Of a DNA stretch of 64,000 nt, positions 42,991 through 53,464 are shown piece by piece. The notes beneath the pieces were generated by a model. The model was not told the DNA's origin, ran no database searches, and was given only the letters and a program-made list of their open reading frames with translations. Origin of the DNA: Paralithodes platypus (Eukaryota > Arthropoda > Malacostraca > Decapoda > Lithodidae); NCBI GenBank assembly GCA_032716605.1, contig CM064506.1:13765996-13829995 (forward strand), read 5' to 3'. The number at the start of each line of letters is the position of its first letter. Position 1 is the first letter of the stretch. A program made the position numbers and the translations under genes.

Positions 42991-43173
42991 GGCCTAAGTG
43001 TTTTTTACCCTGAATAGAATTTATATATTGATTAATTACCTATTAACCCACGTGTAATAGATGCCTTATTGATAAAATGGATGATTTAGTTAGAATATTT
43101 TAATTGGATTTTGAAAACTAGGCAAACTAGCGAATCGAAGCCGGCAGACTGGACGCCTCGTGGTTATTTATCA

Positions 43174-43531
43174 TTAAGGGAAGAGGGTAGTTTTTCTGTA
43201 ACCCCTTCTCCCTCATGTTTAGCCCCATTGCTTTTGAGATACATTCGCCTCATTAGTTTGGAAATTTTATTAACTTTCGCTTTTTTTTCTTCAATATTAA
43301 GACCTTGCGTGCCATTTAGGTGTAACAAAATTCCTGGCGAGCGAGAGCGAGCCTGTAATTTAAGAGGACTCGGCCTTCGGCCTGGATATTTTTATACCGA
43401 AAAATTTACAAATATATCTTTAAAGGGGGTATAGGGGGTGTACTTTTAAGCTTTGAGGTCTAGCGAGGAAAATATAACTTCAACGAATATAATAAATTAA
43501 TAGACCAACAAAATAGCCACCGTCCCCTTAA
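43174..43531 (+). mobile_element. C element, copy 16
   Basis: TTAA at 43174-43177 and 43528-43531. CCCTTCTCCCTCATGTTTAG, GGCGAGCGAGAGCGAGCC and CGGCCTTCGGCCTGG are present. Its right end is the seed of the adjoining 27-bp array. Confidence 0.8.
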
Positions 43532-43730
43532 CCCTTTGAACAGCCACCGTCCCCTTAACCCTTTGAACAGCCACCGTCCCCTTAACCCTTTGAACAGCCA
43601 CCGTCCCCTTAACCCTTTGAACAGCCACCGTCCCCTTAACCCTTTGAACAGCCACCGTCCCCTTAACCCTTTGAACAGCCACCGTCCCCTTAACCCTTTG
43701 AACAGCCACCGTCCCCTTAACCCTTTGAAC
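43515..43730 (+). repeat. 27-bp tandem repeat, 8 identical copies, spanning a C/TTAA/D junction
   Basis: Unit starts every 27 bases from 43515 to 43704. Each reads AGCCACCGTCCCC, TTAA, then CCCTTTGAAC: the end of C, its TTAA, and the start of a D element. Confidence 0.95.
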
Positions 43731-43736
43731 ATGGAC

Positions 43737-44340
43737 ACATTTTATCACGTCTGGTTATCATTAGACGATTTTATAAAGCTTAGTCATTTTAACTTTTATT
43801 CTGGCTACTGTTTGTCGATTTTATTCAGTTTAAAAAGGGCCTCCAGCAATTAACAGGTTTCTAATTATCACTTAACCCTTTTTACTACCACATATCCTTC
43901 TTAAGGGGGGATGCTTCACTTTTTGGGCAATTTTTGCATGTATTCATTATTTTTCTAGTTTCCTCCCCAGACCCCCATCAAATTAAAAAAAAAAAAAAAA
44001 TCCATTAGATCCCTCTTTTAAGTTAATTTCTACATTTTTCGGTAGAAAAATATCCCGGCCGAAGGCCGATTCTTCCAACATTACAGGCTCACTATCGTTC
44101 GCCAGGGAAAAAATAAGACTCTTAAATAGCACGAAAGGTCTAAACATTGAAGTTGAATTGGGGCGAAAAGTCTTAAATCGACTAACTAATGGGGAAAACC
44201 TCTTAACATCTGAAAACTTATAGGGCTAAACATGAGGGAGAAAGTGGTCCAGAAAACCGGCCCATGTCCCCTTAAACTGCAAAATCTGCATACATAGCTA
44301 GAATACAAATAGAGACGTCGCCTGTACGGAAAGGGTTATT
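43737..44340 (+). mobile_element. D element(s) split by a nested C element
   Basis: Outer arms CTGGTTATCATTAGACGATT and ATTCTGGCTACTGTTTGTCG to CACATATCCTTC, then ACTGCAAAATCTGCATACAT to GAGACGTCGCCTGTACGGAA. C lies between TTAA 43901-43904 and 44272-44275, at the same D position and orientation as at 11194. Confidence 0.8.
43901..44275 (-). mobile_element. C element, copy 17, nested in D
   Basis: Reverse blocks: GTTTCCTCCCCAGACCCCC, CCCGGCCGAAGGCCGATTC, CACTATCGTTCGCCAGG, ATGAGGGAGAAAGTGGTCC. Confidence 0.85.
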
Positions 44341-44367
44341 TATTTGGTAATTTATAATTCACAACTG

Positions 44368-44715
44368 TTAAGGGGGCCCACCTCGCTGGGTTTTTTTCCC
44401 TCTCTTTGGCTTGTATCCATTAGTCCCCATTCAGCCTACTGTTTTAAGAAGTTTACCCCCATCCAGGTGTCAATATTTTCCTGGCGAGCGGTAGCGAGCC
44501 AGCATATATATATTTTTGGTTTGACAGCAAGCTAAATTTTTACATTTTTCGATAGAAAAATATCTCCGGCGAAGCCGGTTTTCTCCATACAATGCTGGGG
44601 AATAAATAAGACACCTGGATGGGGATAAGTCTTAACAGTTGGCTGAATGGGCCGAATGGATAAAAGCCAGGGAAAGAGGAGAGAAAGATGAAAACACGCC
44701 GGGGAGCCCCCGTAA
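44368..44715 (+). mobile_element. C' element, copy 5, with internal deletion
   Basis: TTAA at 44368-44371; the right edge is GTAA. CCTGGCGAGCGGTAGCGAG and TTTTTCGATAGAAAAATATC are present, but the second GCTCGCTATCGCTCGCC arm is missing after CAATGCTGGGG. Confidence 0.8.
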
Positions 44716-44929
44716 GGTAGATAATAATAATAATATATAATAATAATAATAATAAGAAAACCATGGCCATGGGATAATTTCGGAAAAAGTGGTCTGAATG
44801 AAGTCTGCCAAAATGAATGTCAATCAAAGCGTTAACAATATTCAACCTTAATGTTTGCCTAAATAATAACCGGATTTTCACAATACGTTGGAGGTAGTTT
44901 TTACATTAGAACAAAAACATAATGCATAT

Positions 44930-45267
44930 TTAAGGGGAGGCAGACCGTTTTTCTGGACCCCCTTCTCCCTAATGTTTAGCCCCACTAGTTTTGAGATTAT
45001 AAGACGTTCGGCCCATTAGTTTGGCGATTTTAACCCCTTTCGCCCCATTTCGTTATCGATTTTTTCCTGGCGAGCGATAGCAAGCCTGCAATTTAAAGAG
45101 GAACCGGCCTTCGGCCGGGAAATTGTTCTACCGAAAAATTTACAAATTTTTCTTTAAGGGGGGGTCTAGGGTGTTTTTCTAAGCTTGGTGGAGGTCTAGG
45201 GAGGAAACTAAAAATATATATGAATAAATTAATTAATAGACCAAACAAACGGCCAGTCTCCCCTTAA
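44930..45267 (+). mobile_element. C element, copy 18
   Basis: TTAA at 44930-44933 and 45264-45267. The most consensus-like copy: GACGTTCGGCCCATTAGTTT, CCTGGCGAGCGATAGCAAGC, CCGGCCTTCGGCCGG and TTCTACCGAAAAATT. Confidence 0.88.
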
Positions 45268-45470
45268 GCTTCATTAGCGGTGCCGTGTTTTTAACTTTAC
45301 TCTGGCTACTATTAGACGATTTTATTCAGTTTAAAATGGGCCTCCAGCAAGTAACAGGCTTCGAATTAGTTATCATTTTTGCTATCACAGATCGTTCTTA
45401 AACTGCACAAAATCGTCTAAATACAGGTAGAATAAAATTGAAAAGACGTCGCCGGTACAGAAGGGGTTAA
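45264..45470 (+). mobile_element. D element, uninterrupted reference copy
   Basis: TTAA on both sides (the left one shared with C). GGCTACTATTAGACGATTTT and its inverse CACAAAATCGTCTAAATACA; ends GCGGTGCCGTGTTTTTAAC and GACGTCGCCGGTACAGAAGG. Confidence 0.8.
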
Positions 45471-45548
45471 GTGGCAAGTAAAAATAATTATAATGCTATT
45501 CCTATTAAGAAAAAAAAGCAATGTTTAATGTTCCTTATTCTTTTGCAG

Positions 45549-45618
45549 GTGTATTGAAGGATGGTGGACTCTTAACAACCAGACGACTACCCAACCAACC
45601 AGTCTACAGCATCAATTA
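45549..45618 (+). CDS. Candidate terminal exon, unknown protein
   Basis: The acceptor TTATTCTTTTGCAG ends at 45548. The third-base frame reads VLKDGGLLTTRRLPNQPVYS then IN and stops at TAG (45617-45619). Another frame stays open into the C-rich tract. No domain was recognised. Confidence 0.25.
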
Positions 45619-45639
45619 GCTAGATTCCAACCATACTCC

Positions 45640-46130
45640 CCCCCCCCCCCCCCCCATCCATTTTCCTCTCCCCTCCCCCTCCATCCATTTTCCTCTCCAC
45701 CCCCATCCGTTTTCCTCTCCCCCCCCTCCCTTTTCCTCTCCCCCCCCCCCCCCCTCCCCTTCCTCTCCCCCCCCCCCCATTACCCCCCCCCATCCATGTT
45801 CTCTCCACCCCCCATCCATGTTCTCTCCCCCCCCCATCCATGTTCCTCTCCACCCCCCCCATCCATTTCCTCTCCACCCCCCCATCCATCCATGTTCCTC
45901 TCTCCCCCATCCATGTTCCTCTCTCCCCCATCCATGTTCCTCTCTCCCCCATCCATGTTCCTCTCTCCCCCATCCATGTTCCTCTCCACCCCCCCATCCA
46001 TTTCCCTCTCCCCCCCCCATCCATGTTCCTCTACCCCCATCCATTTCCCTCTCCACCCCCATCCATTTCCCTCTCTACCCACATCCATTTCCCTCTCCAA
46101 CCCCCACCCCCCATCCATTTTCCTTTCAAT
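45640..46130. repeat. C-rich minisatellite (CCCCATCCATGTTCCTCTC type)
   Basis: C homopolymers, then units of about 21 bases (TCTCTCCCCCATCCATGTTCC) between 45880 and 45985, with variant units around. The minus strand has repeated G-runs able to form G-quadruplexes. Pro-rich open frames are artefacts. Confidence 0.9.
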
Positions 46131-46679
46131 CAACTGACCCACCTACTTTTTACTAAAATGTCTGTTAAATTAGATAGGCTGCAATACAAAGGTAAGATAC
46201 TTCAATGTGTGTTTAATGAATGATATATATGCAATGATATACTGTATGCTTAATTAATTTAACGTAATTTATAATTTTAAGTGAAATATAATATATATAT
46301 ATATACTGTATAATTATGTACTTCTGCACTAATAAGTTTCTCCTATGGTCGTTGGTTTAGCATTATAGAAAAGGTTTATAATAGGGATGGGGGGGGGGGG
46401 GTAGAGGGAGGTAGTTATAGTTATAATTGAAGGGGTAGGGATAGGTAGGAGTCTGTTATAGGTTAGTATTGGTTAGGTGTTGATCTATTCGGTTTGTGGC
46501 TGAGGTAGTTAGCTGTTGGTTAGAGGCTTGGGTAGAGGTTTAGTTAGATATTTAGTTGGTTTGGGTAAAGGGTTAGTTTGGTTAGGTCTGGTTTGTTGTT
46601 TCTTGTTGGTTGAAATCCGGCCGGTGAAATTCTGGTTGCCTGGTCGTTGGTCGTGAAGGTTTCAGATTGGTGCGGCTGG

Positions 46680-46965
46680 TGAGAAGAAGTGCTGCTGAAC
46701 CGACGTGGATGGAAGGCCTGACGGAGGATGGTCCTGATGAACCGACGTGGATGGAAGGCCTGACGGAGGAGGAACACTTAACATTCTTTTTATCAACAGG
46801 AATGAGATGGAAGGCCTGACGGAGGAGGAACGACTGTGGCATTATATGTACATGACTTATTTACACTGTTAATTCTACCCCCCAGGTTTGATGGAGGGAG
46901 GAAGAAGGAAGGAAGGATTCTGGAGGGAGGAAGAAGGAAGGAAGCATTCTGCAGGGAGGAAGGAG
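46680..46965 (+). repeat. Imperfect short tandem repeats
   Basis: GAACCGACGTGGATGGAAGG with CCTGACGGAGGA occurs twice and partly a third time (46697-46830). A GGAGGGAGGAAGAAGGAAGG unit repeats at 46893-46965. Region 46140-46680 otherwise shows no gene. Confidence 0.75.
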
Positions 46966-47126
46966 ATATTCTGAAGACTCGTCTTACTCCACGCCTCAAC
47001 CCACCTTGGCTACAGGGACGTATCGCGGATTTTGTTGCTGTACATACAGTATATGAACTATATTATATTTGAAATATTTCCAATTTGTTAAGCTATATAT
47101 GAATTTAATGTTGTCTTGACCAACAG

Positions 47127-47215
47127 CTGAGCGGGAGAGGAGGGGGGATGGACACTACCAGACCCACTCAGACTACCGGATCCCTGTACAGCAGATGACA
47201 CAACTTTATGTACAG
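47127..47215 (+). CDS. Candidate internal exon, unknown protein
   Basis: Bounded by the acceptor TTGTCTTGACCAACAG and the donor CAG-GTTAGT. Only one frame is open: ERERRGDGHYQTHSDYRIPV then QQMTQLYVQ, starting with two leftover bases and ending on a full codon. The composition looks protein-like. Its joining to the segments at 48607 and 49463 is uncertain because the phases do not agree for the simplest joins. Confidence 0.4.
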
Positions 47216-47394
47216 GTTAGTATTCTGGATCAATTATAATATTATTGATGAACAGGTATTGGCAAATCTAAGTGAGCTCTTGGTATTTTCTTTATGCAAA
47301 CACAGTATATCTATTTAAATTATGTCAAGAAATCGGCTATCCATAATTAGAAAATGGATATTAATCATGATCGTGTACTTGGCCTTTAAGTGTG

Positions 47395-47462
47395 TTGGTG
47401 GTGTAATGGTTTAGATGCTTATGTTCTGGGTGTGGTGTCCCGAGTTCGAATCTCGGGAGGAT
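47395..47462 (+). mobile_element. tRNA-derived SINE head or tRNA pseudogene
   Basis: TGGTGTAATGG fits the Pol III A-box consensus fully. GAGTTCGAATCTC is a near-perfect B box inside a T-arm with stem CCGAG/CTCGG. The acceptor stem does not pair, so this is not a functional tRNA. Confidence 0.5.
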
Positions 47463-48221
47463 CATAAACTTTCATTAATTCATTAAAATGCATTGGGGTA
47501 ATGGAGGATTAATGTTAAGAACGGAGTGTTCCTTAATATATCTATCAATAATGATCATATATATTTAAAAAAAGCAGATTCAATCTGAACAAAATCTAAA
47601 TGGATATATTGTCATAAAGAAAATTGAAAGAGCTTACGAACATTTGTCAGTAGCTGTACACTCGGATACCATAGTCTCTAGCCAACTCCTGAATATTTGT
47701 GGACTTCACCTATTATTTTATTATGGAAGTACAGTACATCTCTGGAAACAATTAATGCATTAACAAATTTTCTATACGTAAACTTCGAAACTATATATAG
47801 TATTTAATGAAAAGAAAGTTCTATCAAAATAATCAATCCAGATATAATTGCATAACGAAAAATCATAGGAAATTAAGACTGAATATATATAATTACTTAT
47901 TACTATTAATTCTATATGCATAGGAATGGAATAGGATATAAGGTAGACAAAATTGACCACTTGCAAGTTTCAGGCTACAAGGAAGTTGGAGCCACAAACA
48001 TAGAATTTAAACCTAAATGTAATATTTTGTGATGGATAGAAAGTAGGATGATTTAGGCTTCAAGAGTTTAAAAATAAGACTTTATTTTAACTGGTAATTC
48101 TGATAAATATCTGTTTACAGCTCCAACTTCCTTACAGCCAAAAACTCGCAAGTAGTCGATTTTGCGTTGACATGTGAATATAATTACTTTCCATTTAATT
48201 AATCTGGAACTATTTAATGTT

Positions 48222-48560
48222 TTAACCCCTTCAGCACGATGACTTAATTTCCATCTAATTCTGGTTACCATTAAACGATTTTGTTTAACTTATGACCTAA
48301 CTCTAGGGCTCAAAGGGTTAGTAAATAAGAGCTCAATATGCCCTCTGAATGACAGAGGTCCTTTTTAAACTGTATACAATTTAACTTACCCCCCAAACAA
48401 AACAAAAATTAAAAGTTATAACAGTTTCAATGGGGTAAATAAGGTCTCAAGGAAGCCTTTGAATAACATGGGTCCTTTTTAATCTGCATAAAATAGTCTT
48501 AACTTTAGTACAAAATTAAAGCAAAGGTGAAAATGAGTCTTCGTGTTAAAGGGGTTAAAT
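48222..48560 (+). mobile_element. D-related element, long
   Basis: TTTAACCCCTTCAGCACGAT at the left and GTCTTCGTGTTAAAGGGGTT at the right pair as inverted ends. Internal ATTAAACGATTTTGT and GTCCTTTTTAATCTGCATAA belong to the D pattern. Confidence 0.55.
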
Positions 48561-48606
48561 AGGGAAAATAACTATACTAACTTCGAACTTCGATCTTTGT
48601 TCGCAG

Positions 48607-48676
48607 GAGAGGAGAGGAGAGGCAGCAGACTTTGAAGACCATACCACCAACCCACCACCAACGAATCATCACTGAG
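48607..48676 (+). CDS. Candidate exon, unknown protein
   Basis: Acceptor CGATCTTTGTTCGCAG and donor GAG-GTAAGA. Continuing from the phase of the 47127 exon it reads ERRGEAADFEDHTTNPPPTN then HH and a stop. Another frame (RGEERQQTLKTIPPTHHQRI then ITE) passes through. The choice cannot be made from sequence alone. Confidence 0.35.
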
Positions 48677-48748
48677 GTAAGAACAAAATAAGTAAAGATA
48701 TGCATACATTTAAATCAAATATATAAATGAATAAATAAATATATACTT

Positions 48749-48978
48749 AACCCTTTCACGCATTTATGACGCAGAGGTTGCCAGATTATCAATACGAAAT
48801 AGTGCTCTCATTCTTATAATTCCCTCTCCAAATTAGTTTTCTGCCCACAGCTAGCTCAAAGACAACTGCAGAGGTTGAAGTAACTAAACTAAAGGTTTCT
48901 AAATACCCCTGATGGTAACAAAGGCTTTAAAGTATCTCTAATAGGCTCAAAATCGCGTCATATGTCTGAGAGGGTTAA
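48749..48978 (+). mobile_element. D-related element with GCGTCATA ends
   Basis: TTAACCCTTTCACGCATTTA then TGACGC at the left; GCGTCATATGTCTGAGAGGG then TTAA at the right. A related element lies at 50441-50692. Confidence 0.6.
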
Positions 48979-49119
48979 ATGAAAACTAATATATGTAAAG
49001 GTTTAACACAATATGATCAGACGTCTTGGGAGTTACATGTATATATATATATTTAATGCTAGGGATTATGCTTGCTTCAGCCATTTTCGAGCATAGCATT
49101 TTAGTCTGCCCCCTAGGCT

Positions 49120-49352
49120 AATAAAAACTCCTTCAAAAACTTTCTTTAGACTAACAAACGACCACCTAGACACCCTTCAAGCTGAATTTTTAAATGTTTC
49201 GACAGAAAAACTTCTTGGCCGAAGGCCGGAAGGCACAGGCTGGCTATTGCTCGCCCAGAAAAGACACCTGAATGGGGTGAAATCATATCGCCAAAAGTAA
49301 TGGGGTGAAAAGTCGTAATCTCCAAAGTAAAGAAGCGAAACTGGGGTTGGGG
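49120..49352 (-). mobile_element. C element, diverged copy
   Basis: Reverse C blocks GGCCGAAGGCCGG, GGCTATTGCTCGCCC and ACACCTGAATGGGG remain. Edges and TTAA are lost. Confidence 0.6.
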
Positions 49353-49462
49353 GAACCCAAGATAACACCATAGGACCAAATAGGTTTCTGGATATACTGC
49401 AGATTATTTATATCTATTATTTTGTATAGATCCCAGTTGGTAATACTGACCTATTGTTTCAG

Positions 49463-49544
49463 ATGTGTGGTAGACGTCCAGCCTGGGGAGGGGGAACAGA
49501 CTGATCAATACTTGTCACCAGCTCCATCACAACTCTATACAGAA
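49463..49544 (+). CDS. Candidate exon, unknown protein
   Basis: Acceptor GACCTATTGTTTCAG and donor AAAG-GTGTGT. The frame CVVDVQPGEGEQTDQYLSPA then PSQLYTER is open throughout. In phase 0 it would instead give MCGRRPAWGGGTD and stop. No domain was recognised. Confidence 0.35.
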
Positions 49545-49679
49545 AGGTGTGTCAGTAACTGTTTACATATAATATTAATCCTGCCTATTATGAAAGCCTA
49601 TGTACTGGAATATTTTGAAGTTATTCTGCTCAATATAGTTTTAAAGACGATCTAGTTAAGCTAATTGTACTGCCTCCAT

Positions 49680-50310
49680 TAGAACGCTAGACTGAAACCA
49701 TACTTATGGATAAGTCTTATAGTATGTATACAGGGTGGTAAAAAAAAAACTTTCATGCTTTCACAGATGGATTTGTCAAACAAAATTAAGACCATATTAC
49801 TCTGACCCTCGGAAAATCTTAATTATTTCAAATGTATTACACTTTTAAAAAATATGGAAGAGGATGGAACAGATATTTTGTCCTGTATTCCACTTAAAAT
49901 TTGCTGACTAAGTTATCGTGAGTCCCATTGTTGATGTGGCAGTATAGAGATGTTGGATAAAGAATCTTTAAACTGAATAATTAACACAGAACCCACAACC
50001 TTCCTTTGCTCTCAATAGATAAACAAGAATATAATAATGTTGGAAATTGTCTTAAAAACAATACGAAAGTCAATAATATATTAAGAGACAAACATTGGTT
50101 AACTAAGGTTTGTAGCATAGCTATAATTCTTACGTTCATGATTAGGTATGATACTGTAGTTTCCACTCCATAGACTTAATTTTGTTGCCAAAGGTTTTTG
50201 TGTCATTATAATTTAAATCTTTCAAAATAAACAAACTAAAACTTATACGAACACAGTACTAAGAAAAAATTAGCTCATCCCATGGCCTTGTGTTCTTCTG
50301 GCGTAAACGT
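49680..50310. other. AT-rich stretch, nothing recognised
   Basis: No supported gene, RNA or repeat apart from short A/T runs. Confidence 0.6.
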
Positions 50311-50317
50311 CTTTAAA

Positions 50318-50812
50318 ACTAACACTTTTGTTTTAATCAACCTGTATAATGACATAGATACACAGTAAAGGAAAGCAACAAAATATATAAATTATATAAA
50401 GAATTGCATTAAATACAGACTCGAACATTTGAAAACTTCCTTAACCCCCTCCGTCACAATGACGCAATCGCGTCATATGGCGGTGTTGCCCAAAGGTATC
50501 ATAGGACTCAATCGTGTCATATGAACTTAGTGAAGTACCTCGATAAGTAAGTTATATGAAGCATTTGCGTCATATTGAGCTCAGTAAGTTAGGTAAGTTA
50601 AATCAGAATTTGTCAAGAGCGTGTTTTGAGGGAAATACCGAGCGCTCCGCCACCCCATCAGTAAGTTAGCAACTTATGTCTGAGGGGGTTAAAACATTAA
50701 CTTCTTTTTTAATCGGCCTGTATAATGACAGATACACAGTAAAGGAAGGCAACAAAATATATATATTATATAAACAATTGCATTAAATACCTACTCGAAC
50801 ATTTGAGACTAT
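50318..50812 (+). repeat. Two direct copies of about 110 bp flanking an inverted-repeat element
   Basis: CCTGTATAATGACA ... ACACAGTAAAGGAA ... AATTGCATTAAATAC ... CTCGAACATTTGA occurs at 50339-50430 and 50720-50811. Between them lies TTAACCCCCTCCGTCACAA to TATGTCTGAGGGGGTTAA (50441-50692), rich in GCGTCATAT. Confidence 0.75.
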
Positions 50813-50819
50813 TTGGTTG

Positions 50820-52000
50820 AAACAGACCAGTTTGGAAATAGCCAAGAAACTTCAAAATATTCCCTAGACTATCATAATTGGTGGGCAGTGATCTAGGCAG
50901 TAGTTTGATCTAACTAGTTAAAGGCAATTCGTACATATGGCAGCAATGATAATGTATGTAATAGATCCTCTCCAGACTAAGATTTGGGACAATGGGCGAA
51001 TGGTGAAAACCGGATAAATTAACTACTAGATTAACTGAGAAAGAAGTTATATTTAGTCATTATTGTAGGTTTAAAGATAATAATTTTAACCATCTGCAAA
51101 ATAGCTTTAATAAGAACCGTATTGTTTGTGTTCATTTAAAGATAAAAGCACATTCATTCAAATTTCATGAACTAATCATAGAGCCATTGACACTATTGAT
51201 TGTACGGCGAATGAAGTTTATAAAGTTAGACTTTTTAATAGTTACATAACGTGAGCGTTTTTTAACCCATTGATGTAGAGAACTGGTTGTCAGGTCAATA
51301 GAAAACCCGATATAATTTTAGGCTATATACAATCATTAATTTGGACATGGTAGTCAGAGAAATGAAAACACTTGTAAAGTAAAATAAAAATATAATAATT
51401 TAATTAAACTTTGCTTTTCATTCACGATTATTACTACAGCAAGATGATTTTACTCCGCTTTGGGAGAACTACTGGGAATGAAAAAAAAATGATTGGCTCA
51501 GCTGTTTGACATAATTAATACCTTCAATATATAATTATTTCATTTTGGCACACAAGACATCAATCAGTTAAATTACTTTAAGGAATCAATGGGGTACAAA
51601 TTATCTCTACCCTTTAGACTCCAGCAGGTCCTAACTAATCTGAATAAAGTTTAAGACTCATAGAATAAAATAATAGTACTTAAAGTATTGATATAAGAGA
51701 ACATAAATTACCAGTGCCATATTATATTGAACTCTGGGAATCAAAGGGCTTGCGACTTAACATAATAAACGCTCGAACTCGTTCAGGCTCCTTAGTTGAA
51801 TAAAATCGTCTGAAAGTTAATATTAAACTTAAATTTGTGTCCCAAGTTAGAATTAAACATAACTTTGCGTCATGCATTGGACAGGGTTAAGAAATGGGCA
51901 AACTAAGAAAGATTACTAATACTACTCAAACTACAATATTATAAGTTGGTATTTTCTATTGTCACTAGGATCTGGTATCTACACCAGCGGGTTAATTAAC
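50820..52000. other. AT-rich stretch with scattered D remnants
   Basis: D arms are weakly visible near 51770-51890 (AATAAAATCGTCTGAAAG). No gene was recognised. Confidence 0.5.
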
Positions 52001-52009
52001 GCTCACACT

Positions 52010-52205
52010 ACGTAACTATTCAGATTATAAACCCTAACTAGCCTTATAAGGGCTCTGGCCCTGTAACTATTCAGATTATATGTAGTATGAGCTCTGGCCC
52101 AGAAATAACTAGCCTTAATGGCTGTAATATTCAGATTATTATAAGGGCTCTGGCCCTGTAACTATTACGTATTATGTATTATTATAACTAGCCCTGTAAG
52201 CTAAT
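52010..52205 (+). repeat. Irregular tandem repeat, about 50-bp unit
   Basis: GTAACTATTCAGATTATA and AAGGGCTCTGGCCCTGTAAC recur three to four times with deletions. GGGCTCTGGCCC recurs as a short inverted motif. Confidence 0.75.
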
Positions 52206-52944
52206 ACTGTATATGTATAGTTATATCAACGATCATAGCAAAAATGTTAAACTTTAAATAATGGCAAGGACACAATCCACCTATTTGTCTAAATGACTTT
52301 CTTTCCTATGCTCTGGTTCTTAGACTTTGCCTCTCCAACCTATTCATCCCCCCTCAACTTAAACTTAACAATGTCTGAACAAAGTATCTTACAATAGAGG
52401 TGAATCTGCCATGCCCATCCTATATTGGGAGTTTCACAAGAGACTGTTGTCAAAATCAATACTTGGCAGAAAACCTTGATAAAATGTGAATCCAGAAAAA
52501 CTATCGCGAAATCTCAAATACGGGTTTTCTTGCATTTTAAGCGTTCTGGATTATTATGTACAGCCAAATGGGAGGTCACATAATGTTCATGATTGCACAT
52601 TAAACTAGGCTAGGTTAAATTAACTATTATCAGTGTTGCCAAATGTACGAATTGCCCTGTTAGAAATAAACAAATCTACAAGGTACCTTTGCTAATATAA
52701 ACATTCATAGCCACTCGAGTATTAAATTAAAGTAAAAACATTTAGATGTGCATAACACTGGAGACATAAATGGATAATATTGACTAACAAAAATGGGATG
52801 TACTATAGCTTCATAGCTTCACTTTCTATGTAATATAAAAATACATTTGCTTACTCTGCTTAGACAAACTATCAATGCCACTGCAGCTTAAGATAATACA
52901 GTTTACGGTAAAGGACTTTGAATTAATATACCGTCTTTTATTGT

Positions 52945-52946
52945 TA

Positions 52947-53021
<75 letters not shown>
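52945..53021. repeat. ATT trinucleotide microsatellite, about 25 units
   Basis: Uninterrupted (TTA)n. A D remnant follows at 53040-53245 and an (AAT)n run at 53432-53464. 53470-54110 shows nothing recognisable. Confidence 0.95.
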
Positions 53022-53022
<1 letters not shown>

Positions 53023-53428
53023 GAGTTGCTGAATAACTTAACCCTCTCAGTATTTGAACTAATTTTTATACTGTACACTATTTTGGTTGTCATTAGAGGA
53101 TTTTATGTAGTTTAAGAAGGATATCTAAGAGTAAAAGGGGTACAAACTCAATCAACTCCCTAGCTCCCATGTGTTCTTAAACTGAAACAAATTTAATAAA
53201 AATAGCCAGAAAAAAAAGTGCGTCAGAATCCTCAATGGGTTAACTTTAAGCCTACATGTATAGAATTATGACTTCAATATTCATAACTCGAAAAAAATAT
53301 TGATAAATTGGATTATCTACTGTTAAATTTATAAAACAGTAATATTATATTAATTATTTATCTTGAGATAAATATCTAATTTAAAGCCCACGATTAATTT
53401 ATTCTACAGCTGGCATAGTTTTGTTTGT

Positions 53429-53464
<36 letters not shown>

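Noticed and set aside
43460..43853. Repeat proteins across the 27-bp array
   Set aside because: Same reason: eight identical copies of a transposon junction.
45616..46223. Pro-rich and Gly/Trp-rich open frames
   Set aside because: Low-complexity C-rich minisatellite read in several frames on both strands.
47395..47466. Functional tRNA gene
   Set aside because: The T-arm is good but the acceptor stem does not pair and no clear anticodon arm forms.
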